The position numbers and the translations under genes were made by a program. The notes beneath the pieces are model-generated. The model worked only from the letters and a program-made list of their open reading frames with translations. It made no database searches and was not told the origin of the DNA. DNA of 64,000 bases from Allium sativum (Eukaryota; Streptophyta; Magnoliopsida; Asparagales; Amaryllidaceae), in NCBI GenBank assembly GCA_030737875.1, contig CM060915.1:361085863-361149862 (forward strand). The letters run 5' to 3'. Of the stretch, positions 11,021 through 23,365 are shown piece after piece; the stretch's first letter is position 1; every line of letters starts with the position of its first letter.

Positions 11021-11985
11021 ATGAGCCGATATACGAGGGGTGCTGGTAGAGGAGCCAATAATGGGAATGCTCCTGACATGAGGACTATGTTCACTGACTT
11101 CATGAGAGAGATTCTTAGAAATGTGCAAGGAGCAGTTCCCAATGCTGCAAATGGCGGTGGTGCAGCGGTGCAGGTGCCTAGAGCCGATTTCACCAAGCTT
11201 TGCAAGGATTACACTAGTCATGGTGGGAAGCCGCTCCACGGAATGGAATCGGCTACAGAAGTTCAGGATTGGTTGGATAGTTGTGAGCGTATCTTCGAAG
11301 ACTTGGGTATCGATGATGCGACGAAGAGAAAGCTAGCATCCCGTCAGCTGCAAGGACGTGCGATGAATTGGTGGAATTCTATTAAGGCAGCTACTCCAGA
11401 GGAGCAAGTTACACGGGATCAGTTTAAGGCCCGATTCAGTGATAAGTTCATCCCGTCTTCCCAGAAGTCAGAGTTGTTTAGGAAATTTTGGAGCTTAAGC
11501 AGAATGGTAGGGCAGTCTCAGAGTACATTGCAGAGTTCGATACTTTATCGAAGTATGGATTATCTCTTATCGACACACCTGAGAAGAAGAACGAGAAGTT
11601 CATAACTGGTTTGGAAGGATACTTAGGGGAAAGGCTTATTAACCACATCGATGAGACGTTTGAATCGATTGTGGGGAAGGCATTGAGGTCAGCGAGTCTT
11701 TACCCTAAGACGAAAACTGAGGTTGCATCTGCAGAGGAGCCAAAGATACAAGAAAGCGGTGGAGGCAAGAATGGTTCTCAGAATAAGAGAAAGCAGAATC
11801 AGACTAAGGATGGCCAGAAGAAAAAGAATAAGAAAGATGTTGAGTGCTTCAGCTGTGGTATGAAGGGCCACTATGCCAAAGAATGTCGGGCCAAGCCAGT
11901 AGATAGAAAGTGCTTCAACTGTAGCCAAGTGGGACATCACAAGGACAAGTGTCCGCAACCCCCTAAAGAAAAGCAGATTGTGAAA
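11021..11985 (+). pseudogene. gag (capsid/nucleocapsid) of element A, frameshifted
   Basis: The start is the ATG of MSRYTRGAGRG just after the acceptor-like site. The N-terminal part resembles a Ty3/gypsy capsid (retrotrans_gag region, with the WWNSIKAATP and FSDKFIP stretches at about residues 117-147). The frame breaks at a T run at about 11486-11489, where one T seems lost, and continues in the next frame from 11488. Two CCHC zinc knuckles follow: [14 protein letters not shown] (11845-11886) and [14 protein letters not shown] (11911-11952), after a basic KKKNKK stretch. Gag would package element RNA into particles. After the frameshift gag is fused in one frame with protease and reverse transcriptase. 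Confidence 0.9.
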
Positions 11986-12039
11986 GCATATGCTATCAAT
12001 GTTGTTCCTTCTTCGTCGAATGCCCCAACTACGGTGGAG

Positions 12040-12420
12040 AAAGGAAAGAATGTCATCATTCAAGGTATGCTTTCTGTTTATGATGTTCATGTTCGAGTAT
12101 TGTTTGATACCGGTGCTTCCTGTTCCTTCATATCTAGTGACCTGGTAGATAGGTTGGGATTGGAACCCGAGATAGTCGATAGACCTTTAGCGGTGACGAA
12201 CCCGATTGGTGGTTCGACTAGCCTTTGCATGATTTGTCGAAATTTGGTTTTATCGAGTCATGGATGCATGTTTGCTTGTGATTGCTTTGTTTTGGGCTTT
12301 ACTGGGTTTGGCATTATTATGGGAGTCGATTGGCTCCAAAGGTACGGGGTGGTGGTAGACTGTGAGGGCTTTTTGGTGATAGTTAGAGCGGATGATGGTC
12401 AGAGGGTAGTGTTTGGTGGT
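12040..12420 (+). pseudogene. Aspartic protease domain of element A
   Basis: The active-site motif DTGAS is at 12106-12120, preceded by VRVLF and followed by the flap-side stretch and [12 protein letters not shown], which is typical of Ty3/gypsy retropepsins. It would cut the gag-pol polyprotein. The domain itself has no stop or frameshift; the gene is disabled elsewhere. Confidence 0.88.
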
Positions 12421-13830
12421 CTACCTAATAATGGGGTAATGGCTAGTTTTCTAAATTCCCTCGACATCCCGCATGATGAGTTGTCAGATGTGCCCGTGGG
12501 TGACCAGTATCCGGACGTCTACGAGGAAGTGACCGGACTTCCACCACACCGAGAGATTGAGTTCCGTATTGATTTAGTGAAAGATTCCAGACCTATAGTG
12601 ATGCCACTTTGTCGTATGGCGCCAAGGGAGCAGCGAGAGCTCGGGGTGCAAGTAAGCGATCTTTTGAAGAAGGGATTTATCAGAAGAAGTGTTTCTGAGT
12701 GGGGAACACCAGTTGTGTTTGCTACCAAGGTAGATGGATCCCTTCGATTGTGTGTAGACTACCGCGAATTGAATAAGGTGACGAGGAAGAATAAGTATCC
12801 TCTACCGCTGATAGATGATTTGTTTGACCAGTTGAGTGACGCGAGAGTGTTCTCCCAGTTAGATCTCGCGATAGGTTTTCATCAGCTTAGAGTGGAAGCT
12901 GAGAGTATAGCTAAAACGGCCTTTCGGACGCCGTCTGGATTTTATGAGTGGTTGGTCATTCCATTCGGGTTGACTAATGCACCATCATATTTTGTGGATC
13001 TTATGAATAGGGTATTCAGAGATCAGTTGAACAAGTTTGTTCTTGTGTTCGTGGACGATATACTTGTTTATTCGAGGACAGAGGAAGAACACAAGGAACA
13101 CTTGAGGATAGTGATGGAGGTGTTGAGAAAACACCAATTGAAAGCAAAGTTTTCTAAGTGTCACTTCTGGAGGAGGGAGGTGAGATTCTTGGGCCATGTT
13201 GTTTCAGGGAATGGTATTGCCGTGGATCCTGTGAAGGTTGCTACGGTACAAGATTGGTCTACGCCCAAGAATGCAACAGACTAAAGAAGTTTCTTGGGAT
13301 TAGCTGGATATTATCGTAAGTTTATCTAAGACTTCTCCAAGATAGCAGCGTCGTTGACTCAGTTGACCAAGAAGAATCAAGCTTTCGTTTGGGACGAAAA
13401 GTGCGAGAATGCATTTAAGAGTCTAAAGGAAAAGTTGACATGTGCACCAATGTTAGTCATTCCTAAAGGGAATGAAGAGATGATGGTATACACTGATGCC
13501 TGTGGTACCAGACTAGGTGCTGTATTGATGCAAGGAGTTAGGGTTGTAGCTTATGCTAGTAGGCAACTAAAACCACATGAGAAAAGATATCCTACTCATG
13601 ATTTGGAATTGGCAGCGATCGTGTTCACATTGAAGATGCAAAGCTATTATCTCTTGGGAGAAAGATTCGAGTTGTTTACCGATCATAAATCGTTGAAGTA
13701 TCTCTTCTCCCAAAAGGATCTAAATCTCTGACAGCAAAGATGGTTAGAATTCTTGGCTTCCTACGATTTCGATATCGCATACACACTAGGGAAGGGCAAT
13801 GCGATAGCTGATGCATTGAGTAGAAGACAT
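12421..13830 (+). pseudogene. Reverse transcriptase and RNase H of element A
   Basis: Reverse transcriptase begins around [19 protein letters not shown] and contains [16 protein letters not shown] and the catalytic FVDD at 13048-13059, then [11 protein letters not shown]. Three nonsense codons interrupt the same frame: TAA 13282-13284 (where relatives have a leucine-like residue before [13 protein letters not shown]), TAA 13327-13329 and TGA 13729-13731 (CGA-type arginine expected before QQRWLEFL). RNase H shows VYTDAC near 13486-13500 and the conserved [11 protein letters not shown]. Together they would copy element RNA into DNA. Confidence 0.92.
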
Positions 13831-15392
13831 GCCAGTTTAGGGGCTATGTTTCTTGAGTGGAAGCAACTAAAGTACATCGCTGGGTATGATTTCAGACCAA
13901 AGTGTGAATTGGATCCAGAAGTATTAGCAAGTTTGACGATCAGACCCACTTTGATTGAGCGGATTGGTTCCAGTCAAAAGAACGATCCTAACTTATTGGA
14001 AGTCATCTCCAAGTTAGAGATGGGTATCGACGAGGAGATGAACGAGTACGGGCTTGATTGAGATGGATGGCTTAGAAAGAATGGAAGACTAGTTGTGCCC
14101 AATGCCATTGGATTGAGAGATGAAGTGCTTAGAGAATGTCATCACTCAAAACTGACTATACATCCCGGTGGTAACAAAATGTATCGAGACGTGAAGCAGA
14201 CCTACAACTGGGAAGGGATGAAAAGAGACACTGGGAAGTTTATCTCCAAATGCATGAATTGCCAGCTAGTTAAAGCTGAGCAAAAGAAGCCTAGTGGTTT
14301 GTTGCAACCATTAGAAGTTCCAGAATGGAAATGGGAACAAGTCTCAATGGATTTCATTGATGGGTTACCAAGGGCTAGGTCGGGCCATGATAGCATTTGG
14401 GTGATTGTGGACCGATTGACCGAGAGTGCAAGATTTATACCCATCAAATCGAGTAGAACGGCAGCTAAGTTAGCTGATCTATATATGAAATGGGTAGTGA
14501 GATTTCATGGAGTACCTAAAAGCATTGTGAGTGACCGAGACCCGTTGTTTACTAGTGGGTTTTGGAAGAGCTTACAAGAGGCGTTAGGATTAGAATTACA
14601 TCTCAGTACCGCGTATCATCCTCAAACTGACAGTCAGACAGAGAGGGTGAATGGAGTGTTAGAAGATCTCTTGAGAGCTTGCATATTGGATTTTGGTGGA
14701 TTATGGGATGACCATTTACATCTAGTAGAGTTTGCATATAATAATATTTATCAATCCAGTATTGGTATGGCTCCATTTGAAGCTTTGTACGGAAGACCGC
14801 GCAACTCACCATCATGTTGGTTAGAAACTGGTGAGAAGTTTGTGCTTAAACCAGATGTGATAAGAGAAACTTCAGATAAGATTAAGGTTATCCAACAACG
14901 AATGAAGGCTGCTCAAGATAGACAAAAGAGTTATGCAGATAAGAGGAGAAGTGATTTAAAGTTCTCCATCGGTGACTTGGTGTTTGTCAAGATTTCTTCG
15001 TTAAAGAGCGTGATACGATTTGGTAGGAGAGGCAAGTTAACACCAAGATTTGTTGGACCATTCCCAGTTCTCGAGCAAATTGGGAGTTTGGCATCTAAAG
15101 TTGAATTACCAGAGAAGATGGTAGGAGTTCATAACATATTTCATGTTTCCCAGTTAAGGAAATTCATGCATAACCCCGATATGGCTATTTCACCTGATCG
15201 GTTGGATGATATCGAAGTAGAACCCGAGGCGGTTGGGAACCGCAAGCCGATTCGTAAGTCGAGCATGATACAAAGCAACTTCGAAGGAAAGCGGTGAATC
15301 TAGTCAAAGTTCTGTGGGGCGAGAATGAGAATGACTGTACTTGGGAGACAGAGGAAAACATTAGGAAGACGTATCCAGAACTCTTTGCCTAG
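13831..15392 (+). pseudogene. Integrase and chromodomain-like tail of element A
   Basis: A TGA at 14059-14061 stands where GLD(R)DGWLRKNGRL is expected. Integrase has the HHCC zinc region (HHSKLTIHPGG to CMNCQ), then DDE core pieces [18 protein letters not shown] and TAYHPQTDSQTERVN. The C-terminal GPFPVLEQIGSLAS and VHNIFHVSQLRKF segments follow. Between about 15200 and 15290 the frame shifts; the chromodomain-like end (VNLVKVLWGENENDCTWETE) is read in another frame to a TAG at 15390-15392. The tail is thought to guide insertion into marked chromatin in chromoviruses. Confidence 0.9.
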
Positions 15393-15538
15393 TAAGATTT
15401 TAATTGCGACTTAGTTTTCCGCATGCTAGGATAGACTTGTTTGTTGTTTTGTATGTTTGAATGTTGTGAATGGTTGATAAACATGCGGGATCCTTTGCTT
15501 GTTTCTTAGGTAAGGAATTTCGGGGGCGAAATTTCTTA

Positions 15539-15558
15539 GGGGGGGGGGGGGGGGAGAA
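15539..15558 (+). other. Polypurine tract of element A
   Basis: A run of about 16 G followed by AGAA lies directly before the 3' LTR start TGTAACGATCCG at 15559. It primes plus-strand DNA synthesis. The unusually long G run may vary by slippage or sequencing. Confidence 0.88.
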
Positions 15559-18108
15559 TGTAACGATCCGTATTCTATGCATCGAAGGATCGTAGAATAT
15601 TTATTTCTTTCACATACAAAGTCGTATGGTCATGTAACTTTGGGAGACAACTATCGGGGTCATTTCCCATGTCCATGATTTTTACCGATTTTTAAATGAC
15701 CGTTTTACCCCTAGCTGATCTTGTTTCGACCATAACTTTTGGTTGGAAAGGATTTTTGTCCTGAAACCATTCCCATTAGATCCGAATGATGGTTTAAATT
15801 TTCGTAGAGTGGTCATATGTGAAAAATGGACTTACCGTTTGGGAGATATGGCTGAAATAGGGTTTGGAAGGCAAAAAATTGCTTAACCGGGCCAAACGAG
15901 GTGATTAGTGAATGAGCCCATAACCCATTTCGGGATTAGGGTTATGGGGAGAATGAAATGAGTTAGGTTTTCGTTTCATTTCAGTTTTCTAGCCGCTATT
16001 TACCTCCTAGGAACCCTAACAATGGCCTCTAACATCTAGAATCACCTCTAATCACTTTCTAATCAAGTATTAGCCTAACCTTCACCAAATTAAAGGGAAA
16101 TAACACCAAATCAAGGTCGGAACTGCTGTATAGCCTTGGGAATAGCGCCAAACAAAGGATAATTTCAGATTTGGTATTTTGTTTGTGGCTAAGGTGAGTG
16201 ATTTGCATAGTTCCTCACTAATTATGGTTAATTAAGGGTAATTAGTGTTAATTAGCGAATTTAAACATGATTAAATTCTGGAAAAATATTTATAAATTTC
16301 GAAATATTGTTTTTGGCCTCTGTTAGGAATTTGGATTAATTTGGTTAAGTTTTACTAATCCTATCATTAGTTTTGCTTAAACATGCTTAAGGGAAAATAT
16401 GGGATTTTGGCTATGTTTGATCCGTATAAACATGTTAAGTTGTTGTTTTGGTGCTAGTGGCCAATTTTATATGTTACTATGACTGTATGGTATGCTTTGT
16501 TATTGATTAGAAAAGTTAGATTGGTCGAAAACGCTGTCGAATGGCGTAAAACAGTCGCTGGAAAGAAGTGCAGGAAATTAACCGAACCGGATCGGATCAA
16601 AGGGGGAAGCACAAACCGAACCGCTTCCTCCAAAATATTGCATCACGAGCCCATCTGGGAAACTGGGGAGAACATGACCGAACTGACCCGCCTGTACCTG
16701 GAGTTCTCCGAACCGACCGCTCGCGTGAAGATGTCACGATCCGAACCACTTGCTTGAAGTCACGACCAGATGCTCTGGAGAGGGCCACGAACCGATCCGA
16801 AGTAGAAGCCAAGAACCAACCCGAACCCAGTGGCTGCTCACGATCCGAACCGGCGAACACCACGAATCGACCAGAAGGCGATGACCACAAACAGGAGATG
16901 ATCACCATGACCCGACTCGGATGGAGTATTCCGATCCGAACCGAGATGCTTGGATTGGAGGCGTGAATCACGACCCGAACTGGAAGTACGAGTTGAAGTG
17001 AAGAACAAGAACCGAACCGATCCGGAGAAGACCAAAACCCGAGATGCAAAGGTAGTCCAAATGGGAAGTTTGTACTCAGGATCCAGTTGGGAACCAATGA
17101 GTTAACTTCATGATTGGGCTTTGTTGCGGGACGTGTGCTAAGGGGTTATCGACGTCTATAGCTTTGACTCACCATGGAAATGCGGATATTGGCTACGGAT
17201 CAGTGCAGTGAAGTTATTATGACTTCATGGGGGCAGAGTGATCGTAGCAAGGCTATGAGCCAGTGCAGTGGAGCCATCATGACTCTATGGGGTAAAGTGG
17301 ACATAACAAAGGACTAGTGGCTATGGATCAGTGCAGTGGTGTCATTACGACTCCATGGGGCAGAGTGATCGCAGCAAGGAATTGGGTTGTCAAAGTGGTG
17401 GATATCGTATGCTTTACACACAGAGTGAGAGATGTGAGGATGGTTGCTATGATTGATTGTTTGCCATCACTTTGTCATGCACACCCCCACCCCTGTATTC
17501 TTTACACCATATGTTTGTGGCGTATGTAATGCTAACTCTTTGGTTGCAAGTCCAGGTTCAGGTATGGTTTAGTATACCTGTTATTGTTCTGTTTTGATGC
17601 TTATCGCTCATACCAGACTTTTGTCTGACCCAGAGTTTTATGTCTCTTCTTATTACTCTGGGTGCTCTTAAATGGGCAGACTAGGGACAGGTTAGCTGAT
17701 TGCGCACAAGTAGCTATAAAGGAGACGAGCAGGAGGCTCCTACGTATTATCTACATATATTCTCCCTGTGTCGCTGCTGGTCACTACTTTGGGCATTAGT
17801 AGTGTACCTTCCTTATTTGCTTTAAAGACATTTTTCAAAAGTTGTAATAATAATGATGTGGAACATAAGCTGTATTTGGATTTTCCGCTGCTATGATGTT
17901 TAGTTTTCAGCTTATGCACTGTCTCACCTGTTTTATGTCAAGTATGTTATTATTATATTTTATTCCTTGTGCTGTGAGACATTCTAAAGGTTCCTTGTTA
18001 GTTCAAATACCCTTCCTTTCCTTTCTTTAGCGACCGTCCCGTGTTGGTTAGACATTGGCACGGCGCACTTTCATTGAAATGTCGGCTGGTGTAGGGCGGG
18101 CCGTCACA
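15559..18108 (+). mobile_element. 3' LTR of element A
   Basis: It is a homologue of 8243-10806 along its full length, ending GCCGTCACA. It differs from the 5' copy by many substitutions (dense in the first 200 bp) and small indels. It keeps the donor motif (16191-16199), the CCGAACC tract and three tandem units. Confidence 0.93.
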
Positions 18109-18113
18109 GAACC
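18109..18113. repeat. Target-site duplication of A, right (GAACC)
   Basis: An exact copy of 8238-8242. Confidence 0.9.
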
Positions 18114-18123
18114 ACCCGCCGAT

Positions 18124-18266
18124 AGTGTATCTCTAAAGGGGAATACACTGGGTTCAACAAGAACATCTTACAACCTGGCCTACACATGACCGACCACTCA
18201 TTTCGCTTGAGTGTATCGAATGTATATCACCAACGGTTGGGATCAGCAACCCTTTCCCGATTGGGA
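18124..18266 (-). other. Conserved five-hairpin U5 block, LTR E copy
   Basis: The paired arms AGTGTAT/ATACACT, CAAGA/TCTTA, CACTCA/TGAGTG, CGGTTG/CAACC and TCCC/GGGA occur in the same order as in B and C. Some plus-strand mismatches are G-U pairs in element-sense RNA. Element A inserted 15 bp to its left. Confidence 0.55.
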
Positions 18267-19479
18267 CAACATCGAATAGAATAAGGAATTAAATGAATTT
18301 ATCTAGATAAGTGATAATACACCCTAATGGGATCTACCCACATAGCCATGCTGCCTGCCCGATTTTTGTATTTCCCGGTTGTTGAGGCATGAGGCTACGA
18401 TTACTTATCATTCATTTATAACACCATCACTTTGAATGCCACATTGTCAGATCCGTTAATCATTAATTGATTTGCACAAATATATTCTGGATATTATGCT
18501 AAGAGAATAAATTCTCCGCCACCATATATATTTATATAGACCAACTTATGCGATCAATGGAAATACTCTGTCAGACATTCGTCCATAAACGTTCGTTCTG
18601 GGACTGAACGAAACCGAAGGCACAATTTCTATTAATAGAAAAAGTCCTTGCACTTTACTCCATCTTCGATTATCTTCATATAATCTGATTCGCAATGCTA
18701 CTGCCAGTACGAAGTGGTTCTCGGATAATAATCCAACCGGTCTCTCTATATTGACAACGATATTGGCAAACACTTCGATAGTCGATTATTTAACTATCGA
18801 AGAAAAACAAGCATTCATTCGAAGCATCAAACAAATCACTAGACCCCTTAATTAATATTTCATTAATTAAATCATTTCTCCATTTCTTTATCAATATTTG
18901 TTAACCAAATATTTTCAGTAATCATCTTGGCCTCTTACGCTATTTGGAAACGTTTCCGTATATCGCCTCCTTTTATTTTCTATACATAGAAAATATCTTC
19001 TATTTATAACTGGAAAACATTCCAATTACTTATCTCTATCACGCCCATTCATTTCTACACTCAGGAAATATTTATTTATTATATTTCTAAATTTCCACTT
19101 ACTTAGGTTAAAACGAATGTTGTGTAAAGCATCGTTACAACAACCCAAAACACTGCATTCAACTAAATCTTATTCAAACATTTCTCTTCGAGATTGGATC
19201 TTGCTACTTATTGGTTAAAAAATGAAATCAATCAAGCTGGGGTATAACTACCTATCAGACCTTGACTGAAAACATCCTTAACTTCAAAACGGACAAAACC
19301 ACTTACCTCGAATAATCAACATCATATTACCAATTATCCATATCTTTTAAACGTGTTTACGTTTCTCTTTCTATTTTTATCAGATTAAATTTATTGATTT
19401 CCTTTTTGTTTATAATATTCTATTTTTAAGTTCGTTTCCTAACCGGATTCTATATATATTAATATATAGATTTCTAATT

Positions 19480-19720
19480 ATCAAATTATCTTAAAAATAT
19501 TCTAACTCCTTAAATTCTCGGAAAATTTCACCATAACCTTCTTTGTACCGGTCGATAGTTCAAACCTCAGCTCGCCTCTCTGGGCCCTTTAGATTCAAAA
19601 AGAAAATCAAAAAGCTAAGTGGCTTGCCGATTCGGCACATAAAATCTCATATGGAATTTAAACGTATATCTTTTTGTCGGACACTAAATTTATAAATCTT
19701 CATCTCTTCATTCCATACCT
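19480..19720 (-). other. Interior-like segment inside LTR E
   Basis: The stretch with TACCGGTCGATAG, GCTCGCCTC and GGCTTGCCGATTCGG matches the interior of B (about 30230-30410) and C (about 44630-44835), not their LTRs. On the minus strand it encodes a GKPLSFLIFFLNLKGPERRA-like peptide followed by a stop, as in B and C. Confidence 0.6.
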
Positions 19721-20149
19721 ATTTAACATATGTTTACCTGTTTTCAATCCAATTCAACTCAATCCAATCATTTGAATTCAGTTTCGCCCATTCATTCTTT
19801 AATTAGCTTCTTAGCCTATTTCACTTGTTATTTGAACATATCATGTTCAATTATCATTTTATCTTGCTTAATAATTAATTTAATTCCATTTCGACTCAAG
19901 TTCCATATTCGATTTCGAATAAGAATTCTCACATCTCCTTTACTTATCCAAAGTCCATTTTCATATCGAATTTCGATTAACTAATTATTATTCAAATTAT
20001 TTAGTTTTATTCAACAACTAAAAATCTGATTTTTGTCTCAAAAATCATTTCACTTACTTCACTGGAGTTCATATTTATTTTATATCTCCAGTCTGGATTT
20101 TTCTAATGGCAATTCGGATTTTATTTCTTTAAAATCCTTTTATTTATTT

Positions 20150-20450
20150 AAATAAACCGTTATGGTTTTATAATGGTTCTGGCACTATTTTTCTGAAAAT
20201 TTGATTTTGACATAACACAAAATATATAAGACGAAATCCAGATTTTTCTCTTCCATTAGAAAACTATTATTCATTCGGTCCTGACGGCTCTTGTTTCAAA
20301 GAATTCCGACTTAAATTGAGTTCTATATCCTCAATTGAAGTTCGGAACGCCAATTTACGAACTACCGCGCTGCGACGAGCTCGTTTTAATTATATTTATA
20401 TATATAAACTTTTAAACTTTGTTTAAAATAAATTCAACTCCATTCTAATA
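20150..20450 (-). other. U3-start-like segment in the middle of LTR E
   Basis: The segment with GAAAATTTGATTTTGACATAAC, TTTTTCTCTTCCATTAGAAAA and TTGAAGTTCGGAACG is homologous to the terminal U3 of LTRs B (29690-29960), C (43980-44220), G (7030-7240) and, more loosely, D (61140-61330). In those it lies within about 400 bp of the LTR end; here it lies 3.5 kb inside. Confidence 0.6.
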
Positions 20451-20759
20451 TATTTTTAATATATATCGAACCAATTTTCCCAATTCAACTCAATAATTCT
20501 AATTATCTATAATCGCTGGTTTTTCCTTACTCGGTTATACATTTATTTAAACTCGGTTTTTTATTTTAAATCCCAATTCCTTTTATAAATAAATTATAAA
20601 ATTCGGCACAATCGAATTCCAATTATAACTCCTTTTGAATTTCTCAATTCAGTTTATATCTTAAGTCCCGGAATATAATCAATTATTCTATTTTCAACAC
20701 GTTTTCCAATTTCACTTTTTAAATATTTTCTTGAATTTAAACTTCTAAATTATCCAATG

Positions 20760-21560
20760 ATAATTTTTTCCCTATTTTTATAAACATTGTTTATAAATTA
20801 ATTTTCTTGTTTAAAAATTAAAACAAGCTTTCCTTTCAAATACCTATTTGAAACCCAACCCCTTTTATATTCCGAATTTCGGAATAAAACTATCATTTCT
20901 TTTTCTCGAAATGATTTCAATTTATACTTTTAAATTCATATTTGAATTTAATATTTCAAATTATCTCTTGATAATTAATTCATTATATTTATAAACACCA
21001 TTTTATAAATTATCTTGTTTTATATATTTAAACAAGTTCCATTTCGAAATCTATTTAAAACCAAAATCTTATTTTGGAAGTTTCTATTTATAACAACTTA
21101 TATATAACACCCAATTTATTTTCATATTCAATTTAACTTCTATTTAAATAAATTCTAATTAATCGAATTCAAATCATAAATCCTTACAGATTCATTTTAG
21201 TTCAATTTATATTTTGAACATCAGAATAAACTCCATCGTTTATTTCTTTAAAACGATTTCCCCGTTTCTATTTTTAAATTCACATTTGAATTTAAATAAA
21301 GTATCAGTTGATAATTTGTCCACTTCATTTATAAACCCTATTTATAAATTCAATTCAATTTCCTGATTATCCAATGAAAAACATTCTATTTTATTTATAA
21401 ACTCCGTTTATAAATTCACTTCAATTTCTTGCATTTTTCAATTTATCAACATCGTTTATAAATTCAATACTTGTTCAAAACAAGTTAATATTTCTATTGC
21501 TCGTTAAAATTTCAAATTCTTTTAAAAAAAATAGATTTCCCCTTTTAAATCTCAAATATC
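20760..21560 (-). repeat. Array of AT-rich short hairpins in LTR E
   Basis: Successive inverted repeats of different sequence occur, for example CTTGTTT/AAAACAAG, TTTCAAAT/ATTTGAAA, TTCCGAA/TTCGGAA and AAATTCA/TGAATTT, separated by pyrimidine-rich spacers. No gene is seen. Confidence 0.5.
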
Positions 21561-21689
21561 TTTTTCTATGATATTTTTATATATCAACATTTTGGCCTCA
21601 GTGATATTTAAACAATCCAACCACTCAATTATCAATCAACACATCATATATGATAATATATGTGAAAACAAACAAATAATGATATTTTT

Positions 21690-21711
21690 GAGGAATCCAG
21701 TTGGATCCCTC
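21690..21711 (-). other. Palindromic hairpin, LTR E copy
   Basis: It has the same arms as in LTR G (GAGGAATCCA / TGGATCCCTC) with loop GT. It lies about 320 bp from the degenerate donor motif at 22030. Confidence 0.55.
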
Positions 21712-22329
21712 TAACCTGTTTTTCCTGCATCCACGGATGTTAGCCAACATAAATAATACCCATCCAGCTTCGAGGCAGGATATCGCGGTATAGAAGGTCA
21801 TCCACTATCATAGCGTGGGGGCGTATAGGGTCATCCGCTAATGATACTACGGGCATTCACTAATGCTACTGCGGGAATCCAACCACCAATATATATATAA
21901 TAGCCACAAACAAAATCCTAAATAACTAATATATATTTAATAATAGACACAGTAATATTTTAATGCAACCAAACAACCATCAACCAATTATTTTAACGAA
22001 TAAAATAATTTGAAATAAAAATGATTGAGATTTACTCATCGGGGTTTTGCTGGATATCTAATTTAAATTCCATAGCTTGCGCTATTTTATTCTATTGGAT
22101 TCCGAACTGAAATTTCAATTAGAAAAAAAATTCCAATGAGTGTCATATCCATTCGGTACGGCTCTTACACGTAGATAACGATAATGTGAATCAACCCAAC
22201 CAACTGTGTTTGATTTTAGACCTAGGATGAATAGGATATCTTATTTTTTTTCATACAAGTTTGAATATGTAGAATTAAACATTATAAATTAATTTAATTA
22301 ACTAAACTGAATTTATTAAATTTACCTTA

Positions 22330-22960
22330 GTTATCATCTGCCATCACACTTCACAAAATGGACTCAACCAAACCCACTGCCGTAACCTTCTCCCTTTGAC
22401 AGACCTCCGACCAAGTTCAGACACGCACCAGTCCTCTCTAAGTAACTCAAATGTTCTTCACTATCACCAAATCTTGAGTTAACCGCAACAATCCCCTTGA
22501 ATCTGAACAAGGACAAAATCGCTTTCCCTTCTCCAGACCTTTCTCTCTAAAAATCAAGCTCCACATGCAGTCATTTCCATTTTATGCCTCATGATCCAGT
22601 ACTCACCATGCTTCACTGTCCGATGCACTGGAAACACCAATGCCATCGCTGATTTCCTCCACTTCAACTTACGTATGAAACCTGAGTTCAGAGCCACCTT
22701 CCATGAATCGTGAAATCAACCGACTTTGAAAACAAGTGATAAATCAATCGATGCTCAAGATTGAGCCTCGACTAACCCCCGGCCTTGCCTATCATGAACT
22801 TCGGTGAACCCAGATTTGTTGCGATGCCTCGAAGTCGTGCTCAGTAACATGAGTCGCAATATCCAATAAGCTAGCAGAACGACGCTCTAATTGATGGGAG
22901 GTTTAATGGATCTGGAATCATCGAACTTCATTGAGGATTCGATTTGGTTTGATTTGGAAG
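22330..22960. other. GC-richer leader segment of LTR E
   Basis: A gene-like, GC-richer block lies between donor motif and TATA box (minus sense), the same position as in the other giant LTRs. I find no open frame of note and no recognised protein. Confidence 0.35.
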
Positions 22961-23351
22961 AATACAAATTTGATTTTGCCAGTAAAAATGAAGGGTGCGG
23001 TATTTTAAATAAAAGAAGAATATATCATTTTCTGTTAACAAAATGAATTGGGGAAAGGAGGCATTTATATTTTTAAACTCTCTGTTGATTTGCAGAAGCA
23101 ACGAAAACGAATAGAATTAAGGGGATCATCGCGATAACAAACTTCGATCGGAATTTGAATTACTCTGCCCCTTTTTAAATTGAAAACGACGACTCGATTT
23201 GGAGAGGAAAGAATAGGAAGCATCGGATTTGATTTTCAATCTATGAAGCGGCCCATTTTTGAAACTTTTGATTTACAGAGGAAGACTTCCATTTGTTCTC
23301 TCGAGAACGAGAAATATGAATGAATGAATGAATGAACGAGGGGTATCGAGT

Positions 23352-23365
23352 TACTTATAGATAAA
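23352..23365 (-). promoter_or_regulatory. Candidate TATA box of LTR E
   Basis: The minus strand reads TATCTATAAGTAACTCG, close to a TATA consensus and in the position expected from sister LTRs. An ATGA/TCAT tetranucleotide run lies next to it at about 23317-23335. Confidence 0.35.

Larger units (their letters stand above)
8243..18108 (+). mobile_element. Element A: full-length, mutated Ty3/gypsy chromovirus
   Basis: This is a complete LTR retrotransposon of 9.9 kb with LTRs of about 2.56 and 2.55 kb, an initiator-Met tRNA primer site, gag-pol, a poly-G polypurine tract and 5-bp target duplications. Domain order is gag with two zinc knuckles, protease, reverse transcriptase, RNase H, integrase and a chromodomain-like tail, which places it among chromoviruses; the long LTR suggests the Tekay/Del branch (inference). 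The two LTRs differ by several percent by eye and the coding region has two frameshifts and four stops, so this copy is old and inactive. It sits inside LTR E. Confidence 0.95.
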
